The translations under genes were made by a program, and so were the position numbers. The notes below the pieces were generated by a model, which worked only from the letters and a program-made list of their open reading frames with translations, was not told where the DNA came from and searched no databases. A stretch of DNA of 64,000 nt, from assembly GCF_000759835.1 (NCBI RefSeq), contig NZ_BBNB01000001.1, forward strand, positions 1-64,000, given 5' to 3'. Position 1 is the first letter of the stretch, and each line of letters starts with the position of its first letter. Shown piece after piece: positions 36,871 through 48,454 of this stretch. Source of the stretch: Citrobacter sedlakii NBRC 105722 (lineage in GTDB: Bacteria; Pseudomonadota; Gammaproteobacteria; Enterobacterales; Enterobacteriaceae).

Positions 36871-37341
36871 ATGATGACGCTCAGAACGTTTCCCGTATTA
36901 CACGATCTCTCCGACTCTCTGTTTGCGGACCGCTTTAACCGCATCGATCGCCTTTTCAGCCAACTAACCGGCAGCACGCCGTTGCCCTCCACGCCTTCGT
37001 ACAATATCCGGCGGCTGGAGGATAACCGCTATGAGCTCACCCTCAGCGTGCCGGGTTGGAAAGAGAGCGAGCTGGAAATTGAAACCGTCGGCGGTCAGCT
37101 AAATATCAGCGGTAAACGTGAAGAGGAGAAAACAGAACACGGCGAAGAGGGATGGATCCACCGGGGGATCAGCCGCAGCGACTTCCGCGCCAGCTACAGC
37201 CTGCCGGAGCATGTCAACGTCACCGGCGCGTCGCTGGAAAACGGTTTGCTGACAATCGCGTTGCTACAGGATATACCGGAAGAGGAGAAACCTCAGCGTA
37301 TCGCCATAAACGCGAACCCGGTGCTTGAACATAAGCCGTAA
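36871..37341 (+). CDS. Small heat-shock protein of the Hsp20 (alpha-crystallin) family
   Basis: 156 residues, ATGATG after CAGGAGGTAC. The alpha-crystallin domain is at ~45-140: YNIRRLEDNRYELTLSVPGW, ELEIETVGGQLNISGKREEE, then GISRSDFRASYSLPEHVNVTGASLENGLLTIALLQDIPEEEKP. This is close to IbpA/IbpB but not either of them. Such chaperones hold unfolding proteins for DnaK/ClpB. The leader may pair with the RBS to form a thermosensor, but I saw no clear ROSE or fourU element. An intrinsic terminator follows. Confidence 0.9.
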   Translation: MMTLRTFPVLHDLSDSLFADRFNRIDRLFSQLTGSTPLPSTPSYNIRRLEDNRYELTLSVPGWKESELEIETVGGQLNISGKREEEKTEHGEEGWIHRGISRSDFRASYSLPEHVNVTGASLENGLLTIALLQDIPEEEKPQRIAINANPVLEHKP

Positions 37342-37362
37342 TCGTTAACTGACGTTGTTTTA

Positions 37363-37387
37363 CGCCCGGCGCATGTCGGGCGTTTTT
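37363..37387 (+). terminator. Intrinsic terminator after the hsp20 gene
   Basis: CGCCCG-gcgcatgt-CGGGCG stem with TTTTTC. Confidence 0.85.
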
Positions 37388-37498
37388 CATCAATGCGGTC
37401 TGATGCTAACGCGACACGGAAGCGTGAGGAGAAAAACAGAGTGAGCGTAAAGAAAGAAAAAGAGAGAAAGTAACGGGAATAACAGAGAGATAGCTGAA

Positions 37499-37575
37499 TG
37501 GTGCGTCCGAGTGGACTCGAACCACCGACCCCCACCATGTCAAGGTGGTGCTCTAACCAACTGAGCTACGGACGC
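37499..37575 (-). tRNA. valW: tRNA-Val (GAC)
   Basis: 77 nt on the minus strand with encoded CCA. Acceptor stem GCGTCCG / CGGACGC, D-arm TAGCTCAGTTGGTTAGA, anticodon loop with GAC, T-loop GGTTCGAGTCC. Second of two tandem Val genes; matches valW by position relative to mdtK and ydhR. Confidence 0.97.
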
Positions 37576-37589
37576 ACTGTACAGAAAGA

Positions 37590-37666
37590 TGGTGCGTTCA
37601 ATTGGACTCGAACCAACGACCCCCACCATGTCAAGGTGGTGCTCTAACCAACTGAGCTATGAACGC
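37590..37666 (-). tRNA. valV: tRNA-Val (GAC)
   Basis: 77 nt, minus strand, CCA encoded. It differs from the neighbour in the acceptor and T stems (GCGTTCA / TGAACGC). This locus is the integration site of SPI-2 in Salmonella; here the neighbour is an unrelated variable block. Confidence 0.97.
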
Positions 37667-37787
37667 AACGTTGTAGGTGACAACGGGGACGAATATTAGC
37701 GGCAGAGATGGAATGAGGCAAGAGGGAAAGGGTTATTTTCTTTCGGTTTTCGCTCGATTGCGGAGGAAGTGCGCAAAGTGACGAGAG

Positions 37788-37811
37788 AATAGCCGCCAGA
37801 AGGCGGCTATT
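37788..37811. terminator. mdtK terminator
   Basis: AATAGCCGCC-agaa-GGCGGCTATT, perfect 10-bp stem just beyond the mdtK stop on the minus strand. Confidence 0.75.
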
Positions 37812-37817
37812 GCAGAT

Positions 37818-39212
<1,395 letters not shown>

Positions 39213-39407
39213 TTATAAGAGAGACTAAAAAAGCCGCCAGCAAGGGCAGCAAGAAGAAGATGCGGGGAAATTTCAGTCTATTGTAGCGAGGAATGGATAT
39301 TTCTCCAGTGAAAAAACAGGCGCGGGGGGCGCTTCGCTGGCAACCTGATTTTCCAACTGCTATTGTGGCAGGCAGAAATGGTTGAACTGAATTTGGGAGT
39401 TGCAGTT

Positions 39408-40049
39408 ATGTTTACGGGTATTGTGCAGGGCACCGCCAGAGTGGTGTCTGTTGATGAAAAACCAAACTTTCGCACCCATGTCGTGGAATTACCTGAATAC
39501 ATGCTGGACGGGCTGGAGACGGGCGCGTCGGTCGCGCATAACGGCTGTTGTCTGACCGTGACCGACATTAACGGCAGCCACATCAGTTTTGATCTGATGA
39601 AAGAGACGTTGCGTATTACCAATCTTGGCGAGCTGAAAGCGGGGGATCGGGTAAACGTTGAACGTGCGGCGAAATTCAGCGATGAAATTGGCGGTCATTT
39701 GATGTCGGGTCATATCATGACCACGGCAGAGGTTTCTAAGATTTTGACCTCAGAAAATAATCGCCAGATTTGGTTTAAAGTTCAGGATCCGACCTTAATG
39801 AAATATATCCTCTACAAAGGATTTATTGGCATTGACGGGATCAGTCTGACGGTAGGCGAAGTGACCGCGACGCGCTTTTGCGTTCACCTGATTCCGGAAA
39901 CGATTGAGCGCACAACGCTTGGCAAGAAAAAGCTGGGCGCGCGGGTGAATATCGAAATTGACCCGCAAACCCAGGCGGTGGTTGATACGGTAGAACGGGT
40001 ACTGGCGGCGCGGGAAGCGGCGACAGTCCGGTCGACAAGCGAAGCGTAA
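39408..40049 (+). CDS. ribE: Riboflavin synthase, alpha chain
   Basis: 213 residues from ATG 39408 ([12 protein letters not shown]). Two homologous lumazine-binding repeats: residues ~1-96 ([30 protein letters not shown]) and ~97-190 ([36 protein letters not shown]). It dismutates two molecules of 6,7-dimethyl-8-ribityllumazine into riboflavin. An in-frame ATG at 39378 precedes but lacks an RBS. E. coli calls this gene ribC/ribE. Confidence 0.97.
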   Translation: MFTGIVQGTARVVSVDEKPNFRTHVVELPEYMLDGLETGASVAHNGCCLTVTDINGSHISFDLMKETLRITNLGELKAGDRVNVERAAKFSDEIGGHLMSGHIMTTAEVSKILTSENNRQIWFKVQDPTLMKYILYKGFIGIDGISLTVGEVTATRFCVHLIPETIERTTLGKKKLGARVNIEIDPQTQAVVDTVERVLAAREAATVRSTSEA

Positions 40050-40056
40050 CCCGTAA

Positions 40057-40083
40057 AGCCCCTGTAGCAGAACAGGGGCTTGG
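40057..40083. terminator. Bidirectional terminator between ribE and cfa
   Basis: AGCCCCTGT-agcaga-ACAGGGGCT stem at 40057-40080 between two converging genes; weak T-content. Confidence 0.7.
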
Positions 40084-40086
40084 TAC

Positions 40087-41235
40087 TTAACGGGCCACCC
40101 GCAAACCGTTTTCTACGCCGCGTGAGAACACGACCTGCCACAGCTGAATATCCCGCGCGCGGAACGCGCCCGCACAGGCATTCAGATAATAGCTGAACAT
40201 CCGTTTGAAGCGCTCGCTGTAGTTATCGGCAATATCAGGCCATGCCGCGAGGAATCGCTCATACCATGCCATGAGGGTTGTGTCATAGTCCGCGCCAAAG
40301 TTATGCCAGTCTTCCATCACAAAGTGCGATTCACTGGCATTCGCGATCTGGCGAACCGAAGGCAAACAACCGTTCGGGAAAATATACTTATTGATCCACG
40401 GGTCGACGTTATTGTCGGTTTTTTTCGAACCGATGGTATGCAGCAGAAAAATGCCGTCCGGTTTTAAATTCCGATCCACCACCTCGAAATAGGTGTTGTA
40501 ATTTTTCGGGCCGACGTGTTCAAACATCCCGACCGAGACAATGCGGTCAAACTGATCGCGTAAATCACGATAGTCCTCAAGCAGGATGGTGACATCGAGT
40601 CCGGTACAGCGCGCCTGCGCCATTTTTTGCTGCTCAGCGGAAATCGTCACGCCGACCACGCTGACGCCGAAGTGGGTCGCCATATATTGCGCCAGACCGC
40701 CCCAACCGCAGCCGATATCCAGCACGCGCATGCCGGGACGTAATTGCAGCTTTTCACAAATCAGTTGGAGTTTGGCTTGTTGTGCCGCCTCAAGCGTTCC
40801 GGCCTCTTTCCAGTATCCGCAGGAATATTGCATATACGGATCGAGCATTCGACTAAACAGATCATTACCCAGATCGTAGTGTTCTTTGCCGACAATCCAG
40901 GCGCGTTTTTTGCTTTGTAAATTAAACAGGCGAGCGCCAGCGATGCGGAGAGTATCTTTGAAATGATGGGGGAGTTGATTTTCCAGTCCGGCGCGAAGGA
41001 CTTTGCTAAAAAACATGTCCAGGCGATCGCATTCCCACCAGCCATCCATATAGCTTTCGCCCAAACCGAGCGAGCCCTGCTGTAATACGCGTTTAAAAAA
41101 ACGGGGGTTATTGACGCGGATATCAGCGGGGGCTGGACCGTTGATGGCTATGCCTGCGCGGCTTAATAATTCGTTGGTGATACGGTACCAGTCGTCATCC
41201 GGTACGTTAACTTCTTCTATACACGATGAACTCAT
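40087..41235 (-). CDS. cfa: Cyclopropane fatty acid synthase
   Basis: 382 residues, E. coli length. SAM-binding motif VLDIGCGWGGLAQYMA, then GVTISAEQQKMA and the DYRDLRDQFDRIVSVGMFEHVG block; the C-terminal region carries catalytic His/Glu positions (FSYYLNACAGAFRARDIQLWQ). It transfers a methylene from SAM to membrane unsaturated acyl chains late in growth. The ~290-bp upstream region should contain the sigma-70 and sigma-S promoters known in E. coli; the long leader is a target of small RNAs such as RydC there. Confidence 0.97.
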   Translation of the reverse strand: MSSSCIEEVNVPDDDWYRITNELLSRAGIAINGPAPADIRVNNPRFFKRVLQQGSLGLGESYMDGWWECDRLDMFFSKVLRAGLENQLPHHFKDTLRIAGARLFNLQSKKRAWIVGKEHYDLGNDLFSRMLDPYMQYSCGYWKEAGTLEAAQQAKLQLICEKLQLRPGMRVLDIGCGWGGLAQYMATHFGVSVVGVTISAEQQKMAQARCTGLDVTILLEDYRDLRDQFDRIVSVGMFEHVGPKNYNTYFEVVDRNLKPDGIFLLHTIGSKKTDNNVDPWINKYIFPNGCLPSVRQIANASESHFVMEDWHNFGADYDTTLMAWYERFLAAWPDIADNYSERFKRMFSYYLNACAGAFRARDIQLWQVVFSRGVENGLRVAR

Positions 41236-41525
41236 AGCTTCTCCATCACTGGTCGGTGATCAGAACCTTAAAACAGCGTAGACGCTTTTTGGCTTTGTGA
41301 GAAATCTCACGGAAATATTCCGCGAGTCTATAATCCGACGTAGAACAGAGGAAGGGAGAAACCCTTGCCGAAAAGGCCATCCATGGTGAAGCGGGAACGC
41401 TCCGGTTCCCGTTAACACATAATTATTATCGTATTTTTAACAACCGAAATTTAGTATAGGCCTCAAAAACCGATGATACAACCAAAAATTGTTAGCTTCC
41501 TAACGAATAAAATATATTAGCGTTA

Positions 41526-42743
41526 TCAATGGGTCTCGCCGTGGGCCATCTCCGTATTGTCCTGCTGACGTTCCACAATACCCGCCTGCGCCTGCATTTT
41601 GTAACCCAATGCCGCCAGCACCACGGTGGCAAGCATAACGCTGGTGGTGGTGAGAAGTGGGGTGCTGATTAACCACGAAACCACCAGACTTGCCAGGAAG
41701 CATAATCCCAACTGAAGCGTATTCTGCAATGCCGCAGCGCGCCCCGTCGCCTGGGGAAACGGACGTAACGCCTGGGCCACGACTATCGGGTAGATCGCGC
41801 CGTTCGCAATCGCCATGACGCAGAAGGGGATCAGCACTTCCGTCAGCGAGACGTGATTCAGAAAACCCACGCCCCAGGTGGCGACAACGCTTAGCGCGTA
41901 GAGGACCAGCAGCCAGGGAAGAAGCTGCTGCCCCTGCCATTTTTGCAGCGCTGCGCGACACCCATAACCGCCAACCAGAAAGGCGATGGTCTGCGGCACA
42001 TAGCTCAGGCCAATGACCGCCGGACTATAGCCCATTTCGCTCAGGATAAACGGCGAACCGGTGAGCCAGGCAAAGAAGCTGGCAGAGCAGGCCGCGTAGA
42101 TCAGCACATTGCCACGATAAGCCCGGGTACGCAGCAGCGTCGCGAACGTCAGCTTATCCTGGCCATCCTTACGGGCGTTTTGAGTCGGTTTCAGACGCAG
42201 AGCGGGTAGCATCAACACCAGGGTAATCGCGAACAGGGTGGCGAAAATCGCCTGCCAGGAAAAATGGGTCAGGATCCAACTACCTAGCAAGGGCGCCAGC
42301 GCAGGGGAAAGGCCCACTAACGGCATTATGGTCGCAAAAATGCGGTTAATCTTCTGCGAAGGATAATAGTCCGTTACCAGCGCCTGCCAGATCACGGTTG
42401 CGGCGCAGACGCCTACCGCCTGCACAAAGCGTAAAACCAGCAGTGCGGCGGCGCTTTCTACCCACAGCATCCCCAGGCTGCCGAGGGCAAAAATGGCTAA
42501 ACCTGACAGCAGGATCGGTTTGCGTCCATAGCGGTCTGAAAGCGGTCCCCACAGCAGTTGCGCGACGGCAAAACCTGCTAAAAACAGGCTGAGGCTGGCG
42601 CTGACCGCCGACGCGGGCGTTTGCAGGTCGGATTGAATGGCGGCGAAAGCGGGGAGATACATGTCGGTGGCCAGAAAGCCCAGTACGCTCAGTCCCGCCA
42701 GCCAGACTAAAAACCCTTTTCCAGGTTGCATCGCTGCTTGCAT
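41526..42743 (-). CDS. ydhC: MFS (DHA1/Bcr-type) efflux transporter YdhC
   Basis: 405 residues with 12 membrane helices; MFS motif [14 protein letters not shown] in loop 2-3 and [11 protein letters not shown] in helix 4. Start either 42743 or 42731 (MQPGKG), the latter matching E. coli. It belongs to the Bcr/CmlA drug-resistance group; E. coli YdhC has been linked to arabinose or purine efflux. Divergent from adnB, which may regulate it. Confidence 0.9.
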   Translation of the reverse strand: MQAAMQPGKGFLVWLAGLSVLGFLATDMYLPAFAAIQSDLQTPASAVSASLSLFLAGFAVAQLLWGPLSDRYGRKPILLSGLAIFALGSLGMLWVESAAALLVLRFVQAVGVCAATVIWQALVTDYYPSQKINRIFATIMPLVGLSPALAPLLGSWILTHFSWQAIFATLFAITLVLMLPALRLKPTQNARKDGQDKLTFATLLRTRAYRGNVLIYAACSASFFAWLTGSPFILSEMGYSPAVIGLSYVPQTIAFLVGGYGCRAALQKWQGQQLLPWLLVLYALSVVATWGVGFLNHVSLTEVLIPFCVMAIANGAIYPIVVAQALRPFPQATGRAAALQNTLQLGLCFLASLVVSWLISTPLLTTTSVMLATVVLAALGYKMQAQAGIVERQQDNTEMAHGETH

Positions 42744-42854
42744 AGTTGTTCTCTTATTTTAATGAATTATCTTCGCGCAGAGTGTAGGGAGTGTCTTTCT
42801 CCTTGTGAAACGGTAATATTTGGTTATTGCATTCAAAAATTTTGCAGGCAGATT

Positions 42855-43787
42855 ATGTGGTCAGAATATGCGCTGGAAGTCGTCGACGCCGTTGCGCGTA
42901 ACGGCAGCTTCAGTTCAGCGGCTCAGGAATTGCACCGGGTGCCTTCTGCGGTCAGCTACACGGTACGGCAACTGGAAGAGTGGTTGGCGGTCCCACTGTT
43001 TGAACGCCGCCACCGTGACGTGGTGCTGACGCCCGCCGGGGCCTGGTTTTTAAAAGAAGGGCGTTCTGTTATCAAAAAAATGCAGGACACCCGGCAACAG
43101 TGTCAGCAAATCGCCAATGGCTGGCGCGGGCAGTTGCCTGTTGCGGTGGATAATATCGTGCGTCCGGAACGGACCCGCCAGATGGTCGTCGACTTTTACC
43201 GTCATTTTGATGATGTAGAGCTGCTGGTTTTTCAGGAAGTTTTCAACGGCGTCTGGGACGCGTTGTCCGATGGTCGGGTGGAGTTGGCCATTGGCGCGAC
43301 GCGCGCTATTCCGGTGGGCGGTCGCTATGCCTTTCGCGATATGGGAATGTTGAGCTGGAGTTGCGTGGTGGCGCGTTCCCATCCGCTGGCGAGCATAATG
43401 GGGCCGTTGAGCGACGACACGTTGCGAAACTGGCCGTCGCTGGTGCTGGAGGATACCTCCCGAAACCTGCCCAAACGCGTCACATGGTTACTGGATAATC
43501 AACGCCGTATGGTCGTGCCGGACTGGGACTCTTCCGCAACCTGTATCAGTGCTGGATTGTGTATTGGCATGGTGCCGACGCATTTTGCCAAACCTCGTCT
43601 TAACACGGGGCAGTGGGTTGCGCTGGAGCTGGAAAATCCTTTCCCGGATGCCGCCTGCTGTCTTACCTGGCAACAAAACGATACCTCGCCGGCGCTGGCG
43701 TGGCTGCTGGAGTATCTGGGAGACAGTGAAACACTGAACAGAGAGTGGCTGCGGGAGCCTGATGAGACTCCCGCAGGCGCGACTTAA
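42855..43787 (+). CDS. adnB: LysR-type regulator AdnB (YdhB)
   Basis: 310 residues from ATG 42855 ([10 protein letters not shown]), E. coli length; upstream ATG at 42726 is not used. HTH at residues ~5-65 ([28 protein letters not shown]), binding domain after. Known in E. coli as YdhB/AdnB, linked to adenosine response. Divergent from ydhC and convergent with purR, with a 4-bp tail overlap. The purine context of the cluster (purR, ydhC, adnB) supports a role in nucleoside control. Confidence 0.88.
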   Translation: MWSEYALEVVDAVARNGSFSSAAQELHRVPSAVSYTVRQLEEWLAVPLFERRHRDVVLTPAGAWFLKEGRSVIKKMQDTRQQCQQIANGWRGQLPVAVDNIVRPERTRQMVVDFYRHFDDVELLVFQEVFNGVWDALSDGRVELAIGATRAIPVGGRYAFRDMGMLSWSCVVARSHPLASIMGPLSDDTLRNWPSLVLEDTSRNLPKRVTWLLDNQRRMVVPDWDSSATCISAGLCIGMVPTHFAKPRLNTGQWVALELENPFPDAACCLTWQQNDTSPALAWLLEYLGDSETLNREWLREPDETPAGAT

Positions 43788-44809
43788 CGGCGGTAGTCGC
43801 GGAACGGGCCGTCCGCAACAGAGCGACGTTCAATCAGTCGCGGGTGGACTTCGATCGACTGGGATTCCTCGCGCTTATTGACGATACGGTCTAACAGCAT
43901 ATTAAACGCCGTTTCACCCAGAGAATCCTTCGGCTGATGAATAGTGGTTAACGCTGGCGTAAAGAAGCGCGCGTTTCGCACGTTGTCATAGCCGATCAGC
44001 GAGACATCCTGCGGGACGCGCAGACCCATTTCATCGGCAGCACAGAGCGCGCCCATCGCCATGATGTCGCCGCCGCAGAATACCGCTGTCGGACGGTGTG
44101 ACTGCGACAGGATTTGCTGCATTGCGCGGTAGCCGGACTCCGGCTCAAAATCGCCCTGCACAATCCAGTTTTCCGGCACGTTGATCAGCGCTTCTTCCAT
44201 CGCTTTCATAAAGCCAGCCAGACGGCCTGCGCCGGTGTTCCGCTCCAACGGACCGGGAATCACGCCGATTTCACGATGTCCGCGCTCTACCAGGTATCGG
44301 CCTGCCATATAGCCGCCTTCAAAGGCGTTATCGATCACCGTGTCCGTGAAATCGGCTTTGGCTTCGCCCCAGTCCATCACTACCATGGGAATGTGACGGT
44401 ATTCTTCGAGCATAGAAAGCAGAGGTTCCGGATATTCTGAACACATGACCAACAGGCCATCCACGCGTTTTTGCGCCATCATCGACAGATAGGCGCGCTG
44501 TTTTTCCAGGTTATTCCACGCGTTGCCGAGGATGAGGGTATAACCCTTCTGGAAACAGTTTTTTTCAACGGCTTCTATAATTTCGGCAAAGTACGCGGCT
44601 TCGCTGCTGGTCGCCAACAGGCCGATGGACTTGGTATGGTTGACCTTCAGGCTTCGGGCGACGGCGCTGGGGGAATAGTGCAATTCTTTGATTGCCGCCC
44701 ACACCGCGTTACGCGTTTCTTCTGCAACAAAACGCGTTTTGTTAATAACGTGTGATACGGTTGTAGTGGAAACGTTTGCTCGTTTCGCTACATCTTTAAT
44801 TGTTGCCAT
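43784..44809 (-). CDS. purR: Purine repressor PurR
   Basis: 341 residues, LacI family. HTH plus hinge helix in residues 1-60 ([32 protein letters not shown]), then the periplasmic-binding-type corepressor domain for hypoxanthine/guanine. It represses purine and some pyrimidine genes. Two operator-like sites, 44852-44867 in the leader and 44768-44783 in the coding start, fit the known purR autoregulation. Confidence 0.97.
   Translation of the reverse strand: MATIKDVAKRANVSTTTVSHVINKTRFVAEETRNAVWAAIKELHYSPSAVARSLKVNHTKSIGLLATSSEAAYFAEIIEAVEKNCFQKGYTLILGNAWNNLEKQRAYLSMMAQKRVDGLLVMCSEYPEPLLSMLEEYRHIPMVVMDWGEAKADFTDTVIDNAFEGGYMAGRYLVERGHREIGVIPGPLERNTGAGRLAGFMKAMEEALINVPENWIVQGDFEPESGYRAMQQILSQSHRPTAVFCGGDIMAMGALCAADEMGLRVPQDVSLIGYDNVRNARFFTPALTTIHQPKDSLGETAFNMLLDRIVNKREESQSIEVHPRLIERRSVADGPFRDYRR
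44768..44783. promoter_or_regulatory. PurR operator O2 inside purR
   Basis: GAAACGTTTGCTCGTT, an imperfect match to the 16-bp PurR box ACGCAAACGTTTGCGT, within codons ~9-14. E. coli purR has its second autoregulatory operator here. Confidence 0.7.
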
Positions 44810-44851
44810 TACATCTCACTCCAGACCCAACCTGAACAGTAAAATACGCTA

Positions 44852-44867
44852 AGTAAACGTTTGCCTT
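44852..44867. promoter_or_regulatory. PurR operator O1 upstream of purR
   Basis: AGTAAACGTTTGCCTT (minus strand AAGGCAAACGTTTACT) matches the core of the PurR box, in the purR leader. Confidence 0.8.
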
Positions 44868-45103
44868 TACACACCCTGATCGCAACATCAGGGTTGCGGC
44901 ACGCCGGGAAAACGACACGGAACGTCAGGAAGGGGTCAATGGCCGGTACGCTAAACAAGTAAGCGTCGAATTTTGGCTGATCTTAACGAAAAGGGGAAGT
45001 GTTAAAAACAGATATCACCCTAAATCGTGGGAGATTTTTGCTTTCAAGTGTGTAAAAATGCGCTATATCACTTTTTGTGTGGGAATAAAAAGGAGAAAAG
45101 TTG

Positions 45104-45193
45104 ATGAGCACCGATCTGAAATTTTCATTAGTGACCACGTTTATTGTTCTGGCTCTGATCGTGGCAGGTGGTTTAACCGCAGCACTGCACTGA
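45104..45193 (+). CDS. cydH: Small subunit CydH/YnhF of cytochrome bd-I oxidase
   Basis: 29 residues (MSTDLKFSLVTTFIVLALIV, ends AALH), almost identical to E. coli YnhF, too short for many callers. A single membrane helix fills the protein. YnhF was found as the fourth subunit of cytochrome bd-I, blocking an oxygen channel next to CydA. AGGAG RBS 8 bases before ATG. Monocistronic, with a hairpin just after the stop (45201-45220). Confidence 0.93.
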   Translation: MSTDLKFSLVTTFIVLALIVAGGLTAALH

Positions 45194-45197
45194 TTTA

Positions 45198-45222
45198 CCG
45201 CTGAGGGAGTGTCGCTCCCTCA
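45198..45222 (+). terminator. Hairpin after cydH
   Basis: TGAGGGAG-tgtcg-CTCCCTCA stem directly after the cydH stop; modest T-content follows. Confidence 0.65.
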
Positions 45223-45361
45223 CATTCCCTTCGCCAATTGTTATCAAAAATGCAAAAGTCTTTTGTAAATTTGTTAACTTCTCTTTTTTTGTGATTGATG
45301 TCATGCTTTTGGCTTTTCTTGTCCACTGCGTTTAAGCGCGAACAGGCGGAGTCATTACCGT

Positions 45362-46528
45362 ATGAAAATAAATTACCCTTTACTGGCGTTGGCCATAGGC
45401 GCGTTCGGGATCGGCACCACTGAATTTTCTCCCATGGGATTATTGCCGGTCATCGCTCGCGGCGTTGATGTGACGATTCCCGCCGCAGGAATGCTGATCA
45501 GCGCTTATGCCATTGGGGTGATGGTCGGCGCGCCGTTAATGACGCTGCTGCTTTCACATCGTGGACGTCGCAATGCGCTGATCTTTCTGATGGCCATTTT
45601 CACCGTGGGCAATGTGCTTTCCGCTATCTCTCCTGATTACACCACCCTGATGCTCTCTCGCGTTCTGACCAGTCTGAACCACGGCGCCTTTTTTGGGCTG
45701 GGCTCCGTCGTGGCGGCAAGCGTGGTGCCAAAGCATAAGCAGGCCAGCGCGGTGGCAACAATGTTTATGGGACTGACCATCGCCAACATCGGCGGTGTTC
45801 CGGCTGCCACCTGGCTCGGTGAAACTATCGGCTGGCGAATGTCGTTTATGGCGACCGCCGGGCTGGGCGTTATCGCGATGGCGAGCCTGTTCTTCTCCTT
45901 GCCGAAGGGCAGCGCTGGAACGCGTCCGGAGGTAAAAAAGGAGCTGGCGGTGCTGATGCGTCCGCAGGTGTTGACGGCGTTATTAACCACTGTTCTGGGG
46001 GCTGGGGCGATGTTTACGCTGTATACCTACATCGCGCCCGTATTGCACAGCATTACGCATGCCTCGCCAGCGTTTGTCACCGGTATGCTGGTGCTGATTG
46101 GCGTTGGGTTTTCCATCGGTAATTATTTTGGCGGAAAACTGGCTGACCGTTCGGTGAATGGCACCCTGAAAGGTTTTCTGTTGCTTCTGATGGTGATTAT
46201 GCTGGCGATCCCCTTTCTGGCGCAAAATGCGCTGGGGGCAGCGATCGCTATGGTGGTCTGGGGAGCGGCGACCTTCGCGGTGGTGCCTCCACTGCAAATG
46301 CGGGTGATGCGTGTGGCGCACGAGGCGCCGGGCCTTTCTTCGTCAGTGAATATTGGCGCTTTCAACCTGGGTAATGCGCTGGGCGCTGCCGCGGGCGGGG
46401 CGGTCATTTCCGGCGGTCTGGGCTACGCTTTTGTTCCGGTTATGGGGGCGATCGTGGCGGGGCTGGCGCTACTGCTGGTGTTTATTTCCGCCAGAAAACA
46501 GCCGCAGACAGAGTGCGTCGCCAGCTAA
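45362..46528 (+). CDS. ydhP: MFS (DHA1) transporter YdhP
   Basis: 388 residues with 12 membrane helices; signature GTTEFSPMGLLPVIA in helix 1, RVLTSLNHGAFFGLG in helix 4. Belongs to the arabinose/sugar-drug efflux group related to AraJ and SotB. The E. coli homologue has no firmly known substrate. The leader is AT-rich. It converges with sodB across a bidirectional terminator. Confidence 0.92.
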   Translation: MKINYPLLALAIGAFGIGTTEFSPMGLLPVIARGVDVTIPAAGMLISAYAIGVMVGAPLMTLLLSHRGRRNALIFLMAIFTVGNVLSAISPDYTTLMLSRVLTSLNHGAFFGLGSVVAASVVPKHKQASAVATMFMGLTIANIGGVPAATWLGETIGWRMSFMATAGLGVIAMASLFFSLPKGSAGTRPEVKKELAVLMRPQVLTALLTTVLGAGAMFTLYTYIAPVLHSITHASPAFVTGMLVLIGVGFSIGNYFGGKLADRSVNGTLKGFLLLLMVIMLAIPFLAQNALGAAIAMVVWGAATFAVVPPLQMRVMRVAHEAPGLSSSVNIGAFNLGNALGAAAGGAVISGGLGYAFVPVMGAIVAGLALLLVFISARKQPQTECVAS

Positions 46529-46543
46529 AACGGCAAACTCTTT

Positions 46544-46579
46544 AATGCCCAACGCACGAATGTGCTGTCGGGCATTTTT
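46544..46579. terminator. Bidirectional terminator between ydhP and sodB
   Basis: AATGCCC (46544-46550) pairs with GGGCATT, enclosing GCAC/GTGC; T-run after it. Confidence 0.85.
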
Positions 46580-46582
46580 CAG

Positions 46583-47164
46583 TTATGCGGCAAAGTTTTT
46601 CGCCACAAACGCCCAGTTAACCAGCGCCCAGAAGTTTTCCAGATAACCCGGACGCGCGTTACGATAGTCAATGTAATAGGCGTGTTCCCATACGTCGACG
46701 GTCATTAACGGCGTGGCGTCTGTGGTGAGCGGCGTCCCCGCGTTAGACGTGGACACGATAGCCAGCTTGCCGTCTTTGTCTTTAACCAGCCAGGTCCAGC
46801 CGGAGCCGAAGTTCTTGATCGCGGCATCGGTAAACTGGGCCTTGAAGTCGGCGAAGCTGCCAAACGCGGCGGCGATAGCGTCAGCCAGTTCACCCGTGGG
46901 TTCCCCACCGGCATTCGGCGCCAGGCAATTCCAGTAGAAGGTGTGGTTCCAGACCTGAGCGGCGTTGTTAAACACGCCCCCCTCAGAGCTCCGCACAATC
47001 TCTTCCAGCGATTTGCCTTCTAATGAGGTGCCTTTGATCAGGTTATTCAGGTTTGTCACATAGGTCTGATGGTGTTTGCCATAGTGGTATTCCAGCGTTT
47101 CAGCGGAAATATGCGGCGCAAGCGCATCTTTGGCATACGGTAATGCAGGTAATTCGAACGACAT
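46583..47164 (-). CDS. sodB: Iron superoxide dismutase
   Basis: 193 residues from [12 protein letters not shown]. coli length; the in-frame extension to 47200 runs through the leader. Metal ligands are in [10 protein letters not shown] (His27), NHTFYWNCL (His74) and [11 protein letters not shown] (Asp157, His161). It converts superoxide to peroxide and oxygen in the cytoplasm. Iron-replete expression; the leader around AAGGAGAGAAGCA is the region targeted by RyhB in E. coli. Confidence 0.98.
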   Translation of the reverse strand: MSFELPALPYAKDALAPHISAETLEYHYGKHHQTYVTNLNNLIKGTSLEGKSLEEIVRSSEGGVFNNAAQVWNHTFYWNCLAPNAGGEPTGELADAIAAAFGSFADFKAQFTDAAIKNFGSGWTWLVKDKDGKLAIVSTSNAGTPLTTDATPLMTVDVWEHAYYIDYRNARPGYLENFWALVNWAFVAKNFAA

Positions 47165-47260
47165 TGCTTCTCTCCTTATTATTAATATTGATTCGCACAA
47201 TAACCTTATTGTACGTAAGGATAGGGTAGCAAATTGAAAGGTGTGGCAAAAGAAGAACTT

Positions 47261-47283
47261 ACCCTGTTGTGTAACAACAGGGT
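47261..47283 (-). terminator. mepH terminator
   Basis: ACCCTGTTGT-gta-ACAACAGGGT, perfect 10-bp stem beyond the mepH stop, with T-rich sequence after it on the minus strand. Confidence 0.8.
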
Positions 47284-47289
47284 AAAGTT

Positions 47290-48120
47290 TTAGCGAATGG
47301 TTTTCGGCGTCATCACCCTGCGGGCGCCGACATAATGGCGCTGCCAGTAGTCTTCGCTAAGAGAGGTGATTTGGATTTCCTGACCGCTGCGTGGCGACTG
47401 AATAAATTTGCCGTTACCGACGTAGACTCCAACATGATCGGCTGTGCCGCGACCCTGGGTACGGAAGAACACCAGATCGCCATTTTTCAGCTCACCCCGT
47501 TCGATCGGCGCCGCATCACGCAGGTGATACATCTCGTTTGCCGTGCGGGGTATGCGGAATTTAACCAAATCCTTATAGGCGTAATAGACCAGACCGCTAC
47601 AGTCGAAGCCAGTACGCGGCGATGTACCGCCCCAGCGGTAGGGTTTACCAATCTGGCTCATCAGTTTATTCATTGCTGTACTGGTGGCTTTTTGGACTTT
47701 TAACTTATGCGCGTCCGCAAGGGTGCTGGCCGCTGCGCTTTTCACCTTCACGCAGTGTGGCTTGCGGCCTTTGCGTGGCGTGCATTTTTCCGTCCAGCTC
47801 ACGACGGCTGTCTTCGGAACGCCAGATTTTGTGCGGCGACTGGTTGTTCGGGAGATTTTGCTGGAGGGGGTTACACGTTTTTTGCTGGCCGATGCCGTTT
47901 TCACTGCGTTTTTAGCGGTTGTTTTTTTTGCGGTGCGTTGGGAATTTTTCGTGGTCTTTTTCGCTGTTGCGGTGTTTTTTTTCTTGTCTGCGGTTTTCTT
48001 GCTGTGAGAAATATCAGACGTTGTCCTGGCCTGCCGGGAAGCCTGGGCCACGGACATAAAGGAAATCGTTGTAAACAGTAAAGCACAGAGCGTGATGGAG
48101 AGTCGGTTAATCCGCGCCAC
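47290..48120 (-). CDS. mepH: Murein DD-endopeptidase MepH
   Basis: 276 residues from GTG 48120 ([16 protein letters not shown], a signal peptide), preceded by GAGGAATGCTCA. E. coli YdhO/MepH has the same start region. A long Lys/Thr/Ser-rich linker (repeats such as [18 protein letters not shown]) leads to an NlpC/P60 domain with the catalytic Cys in [10 protein letters not shown] and His in ADHVGVYVG. It cuts D-Ala-mDAP cross-links to let new strands in. The linker differs from E. coli in length and composition, as expected for a low-complexity spacer. Confidence 0.95.
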   Translation of the reverse strand: MARINRLSITLCALLFTTISFMSVAQASRQARTTSDISHSKKTADKKKNTATAKKTTKNSQRTAKKTTAKNAVKTASASKKRVTPSSKISRTTSRRTKSGVPKTAVVSWTEKCTPRKGRKPHCVKVKSAAASTLADAHKLKVQKATSTAMNKLMSQIGKPYRWGGTSPRTGFDCSGLVYYAYKDLVKFRIPRTANEMYHLRDAAPIERGELKNGDLVFFRTQGRGTADHVGVYVGNGKFIQSPRSGQEIQITSLSEDYWQRHYVGARRVMTPKTIR

Positions 48121-48454
48121 TGAGCATTCCTCGGTTAAGGCAGGCGCAATCATGCCTGCATGTGATTTACAAAACCTGATGATTCTAATCTATAGCATTG
48201 AAGAAAGTTAATAGCTTTTATTGTTAAAAAAAGTGTTCCGCGCATAAGTGCTAAAAAAAGCAGCAACCAAAGGTAAATTTGCTTATTCAATAGACAATTG
48301 GCTGAAAAGGGCGGCCTGAACAGTGATTTGCAATGCAACTTAAGGCTTCAGACGATAAAATAGTAAAGCGTAATGAAAATGTTATTTTCCGATGTCGGCC
48401 TGAGCCGCTACAATGTCAGACGACTGCCGTAAAAGAAGTTAAGGAAGCAAGACA
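48121..48454. other. mepH/grxD divergent promoter region
   Basis: 334 bp, AT-rich, no gene. It should carry the two divergent promoters. I saw no clear operator. Confidence 0.6.
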
